Part shown: in pieces, positions 55,535-62,121 of the stretch | How the letters are laid out: the number at the start of each line of letters is the position of its first letter | Position numbering within the stretch: position 1 is the first letter of the stretch | Origin: Site-B1 sp963722665 | GTDB lineage: Bacteria > Bacteroidota > Bacteroidia > Flavobacteriales > Flavobacteriaceae | Length of the DNA: 64,000 bases | Reading direction: 5' to 3' | NCBI GenBank assembly: GCA_963722665.1 | Contig: CAVRNW010000043.1 | Span: forward strand, 52,748 to 116,747 | Made by a program: the position numbers and the translations under genes | The notes under the pieces: model-generated | The model's input: only the letters and a program-made list of their open reading frames with translations | What the model was told of the DNA's origin: nothing | The model's database searches: none

Positions 55535-56953
55535 ATGAAAAAATTAAGTTTATTAGTGTTGGTTTCAGTTATAGGAGGAGCAATTACTCTGGGAACCTAC
55601 AAAGTATTTCTGGAAAAGGATAATCATGTTGTCATAGAATCAACAAGTAGTCAACCAACTTTTCTTCCAACTAATTTGAGCACGATTCAAACCAATTCTG
55701 CAATATCTGCAGGAATTAGTTTTGTAGAAGCAGCCGAAAAAACGGTTGATGCCGTTGTTCACGTTAAAAATACAACTGTCTCTAGGGCACCTGTGACCAT
55801 TCAGGATCTGTTTTTTGGTAGAAGTACAGAACGCGCTCACATTGGAACAGGAAGTGGAGTTATCATTTCTCCTGATGGATATATTGTTACTAATAATCAT
55901 GTTATTGACGGTGCTCAATCTTTATCCGTAACAATGAACGATAACAAAACATATGAGGCAGAATTAATAGGTACTGATCCACGCACAGATATTGCGCTTT
56001 TAAAAATAGATTCAAATGAGGATCTACCTTATACAAGATTTGGTGATAGTGACCAGGCCAAAGTAGGAGAATGGGTTTTGGCAGTGGGTAATCCCTTCAA
56101 TTTAACCTCAACTGTTACCGCCGGTATAATTAGTGCAAAATCCAGAGATCTCTCCGGTCAGAATTCTCAATCTTTCATACAGACGGATGCTGCTGTTAAT
56201 CCAGGTAATTCAGGTGGTGCGCTGGTCAATATTAGTGGTGATCTTATAGGAATTAATACTGCCATAACTTCTCAAACGGGTTCCTATATTGGCTATTCGT
56301 TTGCTGTGCCGAGTAATATTGCCAAAAAGGTTATTGAAGATATCATGGAGTTTGGTAATGTGCAAAACGGAATCCTTGGAGTAACTGGAGGAGCTCTAAA
56401 TAGTGCTTATGCAAAGAAATTAGGATTGAATGAAACTGAAGGATTCTATATTGATGATGTTGAGGAAAAATCCGGTGCAGAAAAAGCGGGATTGAAGAGT
56501 GGTGATATCATTAAAAAACTAGATAATATTGAAATTTCAAAATTCTCAGACCTAAGTGGCTATATTAGTTCAAAAAGACCAAACGATATTGTTAGTGTAA
56601 CTATTTTAAGACTAGGAGACCAAAAAGTAGTTCCAGTTAAATTGTCTAAAAAAGGACTAAATCAGGTTGAATTTTTAGGTTTAGAACTAAGAAATTTATC
56701 AAAAGAGGCCAAAGAAAAATATGAATTGGATGGTGGCGCTTATATCTATAAATCTAATAACTATGAGCTTTATAAAAAGCTTGGTTTAAAACATGGTTAT
56801 ATAATTACAGATATCAATGATGTATCAATAAAAAATATTGAGGATGTTGAAAAATTCAAAGGAAATTTTGGGAATAGTGCATTGGAAAAAAGCATCTATA
56901 AAATGGGTGTTATAAATGAAAATGGCCAGCGGGAGCGTTATATTTTTAAATAA
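55535..56953 (+). CDS. Do/DegP family trypsin-like serine protease (HtrA)
   Basis: A 472-residue periplasmic quality-control protease. A signal/anchor (LSLLVLVSVIGGAITLGTY) is followed by a trypsin-like domain with catalytic His (VTNNHVIDGAQ), Asp (DPRTDIALLKI) and Ser (NPGNSGGALVNISG), then PDZ1 (LGVTGGALNSAYAKKLGLNE onward) and PDZ2 near residue 375 (FLGLELRNLSKEAKEKYELD). The triad is complete. A terminator separates it from GAPDH. The upstream GTTAA cluster may serve an envelope-stress regulator. Confidence 0.95.
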   Translation: MKKLSLLVLVSVIGGAITLGTYKVFLEKDNHVVIESTSSQPTFLPTNLSTIQTNSAISAGISFVEAAEKTVDAVVHVKNTTVSRAPVTIQDLFFGRSTERAHIGTGSGVIISPDGYIVTNNHVIDGAQSLSVTMNDNKTYEAELIGTDPRTDIALLKIDSNEDLPYTRFGDSDQAKVGEWVLAVGNPFNLTSTVTAGIISAKSRDLSGQNSQSFIQTDAAVNPGNSGGALVNISGDLIGINTAITSQTGSYIGYSFAVPSNIAKKVIEDIMEFGNVQNGILGVTGGALNSAYAKKLGLNETEGFYIDDVEEKSGAEKAGLKSGDIIKKLDNIEISKFSDLSGYISSKRPNDIVSVTILRLGDQKVVPVKLSKKGLNQVEFLGLELRNLSKEAKEKYELDGGAYIYKSNNYELYKKLGLKHGYIITDINDVSIKNIEDVEKFKGNFGNSALEKSIYKMGVINENGQRERYIFK

Positions 56954-56979
56954 CATTTTTAACACAATACACATAGTCT

Positions 56980-57013
56980 AAGCCTTCAGTTTTTTGAAGG
57001 CTTATTTTTTTTT
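56980..57013 (+). terminator. Rho-independent terminator after htrA
   Basis: AAGCCTTCA-GTTTTT-TGAAGGCTT hairpin followed by a T-run, 27 bases past the htrA stop. Confidence 0.85.
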
Positions 57014-57017
57014 ATAA

Positions 57018-57052
57018 TTTGTCTACGAAAACGTTTGAAATCTGTACTTTTG
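57018..57052 (+). promoter_or_regulatory. Bacteroidota-type promoter for GAPDH
   Basis: TTTG at 57018-57021 and TACTTTTG at 57045-57052 are separated by 23 bases. The -7 box ends 31 bases before the ATG. Confidence 0.6.
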
Positions 57053-57083
57053 CCGAAATTTTATTAATCTAACTATAAAATCA

Positions 57084-58532
57084 ATGAGTTTTAACAAGAC
57101 TTATGAAAGGGAATTAGCCTTTCAAGCCAGCAGACGTCATTCCACCGTTGAATTTATTAAAATAGTGAGTGATTTATGGTATCATAAATCAATAGAGCTG
57201 GTACTATTCAGGAATCAATTAATCGATAGAAATGTTAGTCAAATATTAAGTCTTCATGAATATGCAGGTGAATTTGTGCAAAAGCCTATTTCCATATTTG
57301 ATTCGGTTGACATTGCCCAAGCAATTAAGACCTTGAAATTACCCCCTGCCAAGATTGATATTGGCAAATTAACCTATGAATATCAATTGGAAGAAAAGAA
57401 ATATAGCAATGCACTTGCTTTTGTCTCCAATAAATTAAAAGATGCCAATCAGAAAGGCAGTATATCGCCTAAAGATGTGGTGCTTTATGGCTTTGGAAGA
57501 ATTGGAAGATTGGTTGCACGCGAACTTATGGCTAGGACGGGTCAAGGTAGTCAATTACGATTAAGAGCTATTGTTACTCGTGGTGAGATCGATCAAACCA
57601 TCCTTGAAAAGAGAGCATCATTACTTCGGAACGACTCTGTTCATGGGGATTTCCCTGGTACAGTATCAATCGATTTGAAAAATCAAGCTCTTTTGATCAA
57701 TGGCACTACAGTTAATATAATTTCTTCCAACAACCCTGAAGACATAGATTATACCAAATATGGGATTTCAAACGCATTAGTGATAGACAACACAGGAGCA
57801 TTTCGAGATGAAGAAGGCTTAGGTCGGCATTTGGCAGCCAAGGGCATTGACAAGGTATTATTAACAGCGCCAGGGAAAGGTGTTCCAAACATTGTGCATG
57901 GTGTAAATCAATTTGATTATGATCCCAACAAAGTGAGCATATTTTCAGCGGCTTCATGTACAACCAATGCAATTACTCCGGTTTTAAAAGCTGTAGAAGA
58001 AACTTTTGGAGTTAAAAGTGGTCACATTGAAACTATTCATGCATATACAAATGACCAGAACTTGGTTGATAATTTTCATAAAAAATATCGCCGCGGACGT
58101 GCAGCAGCACTAAATATGGTTATTACAGAAACTGGGGCAGGCACTGCAGTATCAAAAGCATTACCAAGTTTAGAAGGTAAATTAACTTCAAATGCAATTA
58201 GAGTTCCCGTGCCAAATGGTTCATTAGCTATCCTGAATTTGGAGTTAAAAAGGAAAACATCATTAGAGGGCATAAATACTACTTTAAAAAAGTATGCATT
58301 AGAAGGTGATCTCGTTGAACAAATAAAATATGAGTTAAGTGATGAACTCGTATCTAGCGATATCATTGGCAGCTCTGCTCCTGCAATCTATGATAGCAAG
58401 GCAACCATAGTGAGAAAGGATGGAAAAAATGTCATATTATATGTCTGGTATGATAATGAGTATGGTTACAGCCATCAAGTTATAAGATTAGCAAAATATA
58501 TTTCCAAAGTAAGACGTTATACATATTATTAA
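57084..58532 (+). CDS. glyceraldehyde-3-phosphate dehydrogenase, long Bacteroidota form
   Basis: A 482-residue GAPDH of the long class. Residues 1-125 form a helical N-terminal extension (FNKTYERELAFQASRRHSTV and on). The NAD domain starts with DVVLYGFGRIGRLVARELMA. The catalytic Cys is in FSAASCTTNAITPVLKAVEE, followed by IETIHAYTNDQNLVDNFHKK, RRGRAAALNMVITETGAG and VWYDNEYGYSHQVIRLAKY. The long form is common in Flavobacteriia and distinct from the roughly 335-residue glycolytic enzyme; whether it is glycolytic or gluconeogenic is unresolved. Confidence 0.94.
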   Translation: MSFNKTYERELAFQASRRHSTVEFIKIVSDLWYHKSIELVLFRNQLIDRNVSQILSLHEYAGEFVQKPISIFDSVDIAQAIKTLKLPPAKIDIGKLTYEYQLEEKKYSNALAFVSNKLKDANQKGSISPKDVVLYGFGRIGRLVARELMARTGQGSQLRLRAIVTRGEIDQTILEKRASLLRNDSVHGDFPGTVSIDLKNQALLINGTTVNIISSNNPEDIDYTKYGISNALVIDNTGAFRDEEGLGRHLAAKGIDKVLLTAPGKGVPNIVHGVNQFDYDPNKVSIFSAASCTTNAITPVLKAVEETFGVKSGHIETIHAYTNDQNLVDNFHKKYRRGRAAALNMVITETGAGTAVSKALPSLEGKLTSNAIRVPVPNGSLAILNLELKRKTSLEGINTTLKKYALEGDLVEQIKYELSDELVSSDIIGSSAPAIYDSKATIVRKDGKNVILYVWYDNEYGYSHQVIRLAKYISKVRRYTYY

Positions 58533-58678
58533 TTGTTTAAACATCTAAACTATTTGCATGATACGTATCTAATTTATACACTTAAATTGTGTTGCTAAAA
58601 ATATTTTAATATTATTTTAACTCATACTTTATTGTTAAATTCGCGTAATCAAATAACTAACCTATTTAATTATTTATA

Positions 58679-59296
58679 ATGAATTTTAAATCCTTTACAA
58701 CACTACTTTTTTTATTAAGTTTTAGCCTTTTAACGGCTCAAGATCAAACTGACAATAAATTATCCTTAAATAGTGGGACCATAGATAACCAGTTTGAATA
58801 TGTGATCACAAAATCTTATACGTATAAAGGAAATGGAAAAGTATATAAAAATGTCGAAAGATATTGGCTTGATGCTTTAAGAGCACATACCATAGATTCA
58901 TTGAATGCGGTTAAAGATCAACTTAATAGTACAAAACAGGTTGTTGAAAATCAAGATAAAGAAATACAGGTTTTAAAGACTAATTTAGATGATACCAATG
59001 CGACTTTAGATCAAACAAAGCTGGAGAAAAATAGTATGTCATTATTTGGCTTTTTAATGAGCAAAACAGGATATAATGTTTTAATGTGGACTATTATTGC
59101 AGGTCTTTTGGCACTGTTACTTTTCTTTATTTTTAAATTTAAGAGTAGTAATGCCATAACCAGACAAGCAAAAATAGCCTTAGCAGAGACCGAAGAAGAG
59201 TTTGAAGAGCACAGAAAACGTGCTCTTGAACGCGAACAAAAAGTGATGCGGAGACTGCAGGATGAGCTAAATAAACAAAAAGCAAAGTCCAAATAA
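58679..59296 (+). CDS. single-span membrane protein with coiled coils
   Basis: A 205-residue protein with a signal peptide (cut near LLTAQ), a coiled coil (about residues 75-120, SLNAVKDQLNSTKQVVENQD and on), one transmembrane helix (about residues 138-157, VLMWTIIAGLLALLLFFIF) and a charged cytoplasmic-type coiled coil (ALAETEEEFEEHRKRALERE). Such proteins beside trmD are often mislabelled tRNA methyltransferase; nothing here supports that. Function unknown. Confidence 0.8.
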   Translation: MNFKSFTTLLFLLSFSLLTAQDQTDNKLSLNSGTIDNQFEYVITKSYTYKGNGKVYKNVERYWLDALRAHTIDSLNAVKDQLNSTKQVVENQDKEIQVLKTNLDDTNATLDQTKLEKNSMSLFGFLMSKTGYNVLMWTIIAGLLALLLFFIFKFKSSNAITRQAKIALAETEEEFEEHRKRALEREQKVMRRLQDELNKQKAKSK

Positions 59297-59310
59297 ATTA
59301 AACTTTAACT

Positions 59311-59345
59311 AAAAAATCTGTAATTTGTATTTCAGATTTTTTTTT
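59311..59345 (+). terminator. terminator abutting the GNAT start codon
   Basis: AAATCTG/CAGATTT stem with A-run and T-run directly before the ATG at 59346. It ends the coiled-coil gene, and the GNAT gene would need a promoter inside or beyond it. Confidence 0.7.
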
Positions 59346-59784
59346 ATGATAATTATTCAAGCAACTATTGATCACGTCAATAATTTAGTTCCATTATTCG
59401 ATGCATATCGTATCTTTTATAGTCAGGAATCCAATTTGAAAGCAGCTAAAGACTTTTTGTATAAGCGATTGACCAAGAATGATACGATAATATTTTTGGC
59501 TTATATAGATAAAAAAGCGGTTGGTTTTACACAATTATTCCCAAGTTTTTCGTCTGTAAGTATGCAACCCCTATATATTTTGAACGACCTGTATGTAGAT
59601 AAAGAATTCCGAAATCAAGGGATTGGAGTATGCTTTACTTAATAAGGCAAAGGGATTGTGCAAAGAAAAGAATTATAAAGGATTAGCGCTACAAACTTCG
59701 AGAAGCAATCCAGCGCAATATTTATATGAAAGTTTGGGCTGGAAAAAAGACAAAGATCTACAGTACTTTTGGACTAATGACTAG
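59346..59784 (+). pseudogene. GNAT family N-acetyltransferase, frameshifted
   Basis: The frame from ATG 59346 (MIIIQATIDHVNNLVPLFDA) reaches DLYVDKEFRNQGIGV and stops at 59642. The rest, ALLNKAKGLCKEKNYKGLAL followed by NPAQYLYESLGWKKD and a stop at 59782-59784, lies in the next frame. Removing one extra T near 59631 gives a 145-residue acetyltransferase with the acetyl-CoA loop RNQGIGVALLNKA intact. A longer start at 59325 would run through the preceding terminator. Confidence 0.75.
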
Positions 59785-59884
59785 TTGATTAAGTAAAACC
59801 ATTAACTTCGTTTAATCCGAAGTTTAATAAAACTCAAAAAACCAATCCTTTTCATTCTAACCTATTATTCGCATATTTGCAACA

Positions 59885-60567
59885 ATGAGAATCGATATTA
59901 TAACTGTTTTACCAGAATTGCTCAAAAGTCCGTTTGAAGCCTCAATATTAAAACGTGCTATAGATGCTAATTTAGTAGAAGTCCAACTTCATAATCTTCG
60001 CGATTATACAACAGATAATTACAAATCGGTGGATGATTACCAGTTTGGTGGAGGAGCAGGCATGGTCATGATGGTAGAACCCATAGATAAATGTATATCA
60101 GGATTAAAAGCAGAGCGTGAATATGACGAGATAATTTACATGACACCTGATGGTGAACAATTCAATCAAGGGATTGCCAATCAAATCTCATTAAAAGAGA
60201 ACATCATTATTCTTTGCGGACATTATAAAGGAGTAGATCAGCGTGTTCGCGATCAATTTATAACTCGAGAAATATCGATTGGTGATTATGTATTATCTGG
60301 TGGCGAATTAGGTGCAGCTGTATTATGCGATGCAGTAATAAGACTGATTCCGGGTGTATTAGGAAATGAAACATCTGCTTTAACTGATTCAGTTTCCAGG
60401 ATAATTTGTTAGCACCTCCCATTTATACACGTCCTAGAGACTATAAAGGCTGGAAAGTGCCAGATGTATTGTTCAGTGGTAATTTTCCTAAAATTGAAAA
60501 ATATAGAGAGGAAGAAGCTTATAAAAGAACCAAGGAAAGACGCCCTGATTTACTTGATGATGAATAA
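59885..60567 (+). pseudogene. trmD: tRNA (guanosine(37)-N1)-methyltransferase, frameshifted
   Basis: Methylates G37 of tRNAs to prevent frameshifting. The first frame covers MRIDIITVLPELLKSPFEAS, the FGGGAGMVMMVEPID motif, the knot ILCGHYKGVDQRV and IGDYVLSGGELGAAVLCDAV, then breaks after NETSALTDS at about 60390. The tail (LAPPIYTRPRDYKGWKVPDV and on) is in another frame to 60567. Removing two extra bases near 60391-60396 restores DSFQDN and a normal length of about 226 residues. Loss of an essential gene is unlikely, so an error is probable. Confidence 0.88.
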
Positions 60568-60570
60568 AAC

Positions 60571-60602
60571 GTCATTACGAAGGAGGTACGACTGAAGTAA
60601 TC
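60571..60602. repeat. degenerate dispersed intergenic repeat (GTCATTACGA type)
   Basis: The 32-base word beginning GTCATTACGAAGGAGGTACG resembles the GTCATTGCGAGGAGG... repeats scattered in many Bacteroidota genomes. A possible partner, AAGATTGCCAC, lies near 60650. Confidence 0.5.
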
Positions 60603-60667
60603 TTTTTAGATGCTAAATTCTAAACATTGAATAAGTTAAAAAACCAAAAGATTGCCACAGAAAATAT

Positions 60668-60690
60668 GTCACCCTGAGCTTGCCGAAGGG
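60668..60690. repeat. dispersed intergenic repeat (CACCCTGAGCTTG type)
   Basis: The 23-base segment GTCACCCTGAGCTTGCCGAA plus GGG matches a palindromic repeat word common between genes of flavobacteria. Confidence 0.5.
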
Positions 60691-60759
60691 AATAAATTAC
60701 TTCGCACATGACCATAATTATAACCTTTTTAGACTATAATAAGAAACTCGATTTGTGTT

Positions 60760-60841
60760 AAGGATAGTAGTGGCATCCTTTTGCCAGAGCAAAAGATATA
60801 ACGGATAGCCTGACCTGAAGTAGAATGAAAGGGAACACCCC
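60760..60841. other. paired hairpins in the trmD-rplS gap
   Basis: AAGGAT/ATCCTT with a 9-base loop is followed directly by TTTTGC-CAGA-GCAAAA. A segment with GGATAGCCTGACC and a GGGAACACCCC end follows. The combination resembles a recurring flavobacterial intergenic element, but I cannot name it. Confidence 0.4.
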
Positions 60842-60845
60842 AAAA

Positions 60846-60880
60846 CTTTTTAACTTTTAACTTTTAACTTTTAACTTTTT
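60846..60880. repeat. 7-base tandem repeat (CTTTTAA)
   Basis: About four imperfect copies of CTTTTAA lie directly before the TATATTTG box of rplS. Similar TTAACTTTT words flank the four-helix-bundle gene at 14.7 kb. Confidence 0.7.
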
Positions 60881-60883
60881 CCT

Positions 60884-60891
60884 TATATTTG
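60884..60891 (+). promoter_or_regulatory. candidate TAnnTTTG box for rplS
   Basis: TATATTTG lies 73 bases before the rplS ATG, leaving a leader of about 66 bases. Confidence 0.55.
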
Positions 60892-60964
60892 CACCCAATT
60901 TCGGGTTAACCTCTGGCGAGAATCGTGAATGTTGTTTCGGATTAATTATTAAATAGATTACAAA
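60892..60964 (+). promoter_or_regulatory. possible L19 ribosomal-protein leader
   Basis: The leader between the TATATTTG box and rplS contains CCC-AATTTC-GGG, the palindrome GGTTAACC and CGA-GAA-TCG as small pairings. A Flavobacteria-specific L19 leader RNA has been described in Rfam, and this position fits it. The match is not verified by covariance. Confidence 0.4.
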
Positions 60965-61315
60965 ATGGAATCTTTATTAAAATATGTTCAGGACGAATTT
61001 ATAGCAAAAAAGGAATTTCCTGAATTTTCTGCTGGTGACACAATTACTGTGTATTATGAAATTAAGGAAGGCGCTAAAACAAGAACTCAGTTCTTTAAAG
61101 GTGTAGTGCTTCAACGAAGAGGGACAGGAACGACTGAAACTTTTACAATTAGAAAAATGTCTGGAACAATTGGTGTTGAAAGAATTTTTCCTGTAAATAT
61201 GCCTGCACTTCAAAAAATTGAAGTCAACAAAAAAGGTAAAGTACGTAGAGCAAGAATCTTTTACTTTAGAGGTCTTACCGGTAAAAAAGCAAGAATTAAA
61301 GAAGAAAGACGTTAA
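60965..61315 (+). CDS. rplS: 50S ribosomal protein L19
   Basis: The 116-residue large-subunit protein at the 30S-50S interface. It shows the KKEFPEFSAGDTITVYYEIK start, RTQFFKGVVLQRRGTGTTET, FTIRKMSGTIGVERIFPVNM and the C-terminal RRARIFYFRGLTGKKARIKE. A strong terminator follows. It is the gene usually next to trmD. Confidence 0.98.
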   Translation: MESLLKYVQDEFIAKKEFPEFSAGDTITVYYEIKEGAKTRTQFFKGVVLQRRGTGTTETFTIRKMSGTIGVERIFPVNMPALQKIEVNKKGKVRRARIFYFRGLTGKKARIKEERR

Positions 61316-61334
61316 TAAACGTTTAATAACTTTT

Positions 61335-61364
61335 AAAAGCCCTGATATTTCAGGGCTTTTTTTA
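61335..61364 (+). terminator. Rho-independent terminator after rplS
   Basis: AAAAGCCCTGA-TATT-TCAGGGCTTTT followed by T-rich sequence, 20 bases past the rplS stop. Confidence 0.9.
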
Positions 61365-61468
61365 TTAACAAATGTTAATAAACTTGGTTTATAAATCGTT
61401 GATATTAAAACCCTTAAAATATTTTAAATATTGGATTGCCGCATTATCTTAGCAAAAGAATTTGATAA

Positions 61469-61497
61469 CGGCTTCGGCCGGTTTTGGTGTCAAAACC
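61469..61497 (+). other. tandem stable hairpins (UUCG tetraloop plus GGTTTTG stem)
   Basis: CGGC-TTCG-GCCG (61469-61480) shares its last G with GGTTTTG-GTGT-CAAAACC (61480-61497). They lie between the rplS terminator and the intron-like RNA, on an RNA of unknown kind. Confidence 0.5.
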
Positions 61498-61560
61498 AAA
61501 TTAGATTTAAGTTCAATAAAGTAACGTTCTTTATAAAATTGTTTTCTGAGGTCTCAAGGC

Positions 61561-61972
61561 GCCATGTGTATGCATGTGAAAGTTGAGAGATCAAGAAGTT
61601 GTAAAAAGTATTGTATGTTTCGGCAGACAACAAACTGGTGCAACGGAAAGCTTAGGTATCTTGCAGAAGCGAAAGTGAAAGTTGGAAAAGGAAGCAATGA
61701 ATTAGAGGTGGTAGGTTACGCAAGTAAAATGCAATTGATAATTTATCAAGGAAAACAGTTTAACTAAAACATTTTAGTAATAGGTCAATGCATATTGAAA
61801 ATTACACTAAACGAAATGTTTTATTGAAATAGTGAAACTTGAACCGAAAAAGTGTAAAATGAAAATTTTAACTGAGGTTAGCAGCAATGCTAAATAGGTC
61901 ATGTGGAACTGTTTCAAGAAAGCCATGTCAAGATAGATTAACTTCTAGATGATATGGCTTTTGTTTTTTATA
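61561..61972 (+). ncRNA. group II intron-like RNA, domain I portion without intron protein or domain V
   Basis: The segment reads like domain I of a chloroplast-like class bacterial group II intron: CAAGAAGTTGTAAAAAGTAT, then a TGTTT/AGACA hairpin, CAACTGGTGCAACGG-like ACTGGTGCAACGGAAAGC, AATTAGAGGTGGTAGGTTAC with a following CAAGTAAAATGC, AACGAAATG, GTGAAACTTGAACC, then AGCAGCAATGCTAAATAGGT and CATGTGGAAC. I recognise these words from memory of the class and cannot run a covariance search. No reverse-transcriptase ORF and no domain V/VI were found before icd. The 5' edge is uncertain (about 61561-61576). The 67-codon ORF inside it is spurious. The region from 61316 to 62121 holds no supported protein gene. 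Confidence 0.65.
61920..61972 (+). terminator. hairpin with T-run at the end of the intron-like RNA
   Basis: AGCCATGTCA/TGATATGGCT (one G-U pair) with an inner TAGA/TCTA pairing, followed by a T-rich run. It may be a terminator or the domain II stem of the intron. Confidence 0.55.
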
Positions 61973-62121
61973 CACCTTTGATTTCTGTATATATTGTTAG
62001 ATTAAAAAAGAGAAGAATTCTTACTATTAATATCCTTTCCTAATAAAATTAGCCACTTGATTTTTGTATATTTACAACGCCCAAACAAGGTCTTTTTTCC
62101 TAATTTTTTAAAATAAAATAA

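Larger units (their letters stand above)
60568..60964 (+). other. 397-base gap between trmD and rplS: repeat debris and rplS 5' region
   Basis: No protein gene is supported here. In order it holds the GTCATTACGA repeat, a GTCACCCTGAGCTTG-like repeat at 60668-60690, a pair of hairpins at 60760-60794, a short 7-base tandem repeat, the TATATTTG box and the rplS leader. trmD and rplS are usually close, so the gap appears to have been expanded by repeats. Confidence 0.6.

Noticed and set aside
58679..59296. tRNA methyltransferase label for the gene upstream of the GNAT and trmD genes
   Set aside because: The protein is a signal peptide plus coiled coils and one membrane helix, with no methyltransferase motif. 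The real trmD lies at 59885.
60846..60880. CRISPR-like short repeats
   Set aside because: The repeat unit is only 7 bases, uninterrupted by spacers, so a simple tandem repeat.
61564..61767. 67-residue ORF in the rplS-icd gap
   Set aside because: No homology visible, and it overlaps the intron-like RNA words almost exactly, so a spurious ORF over structured RNA.
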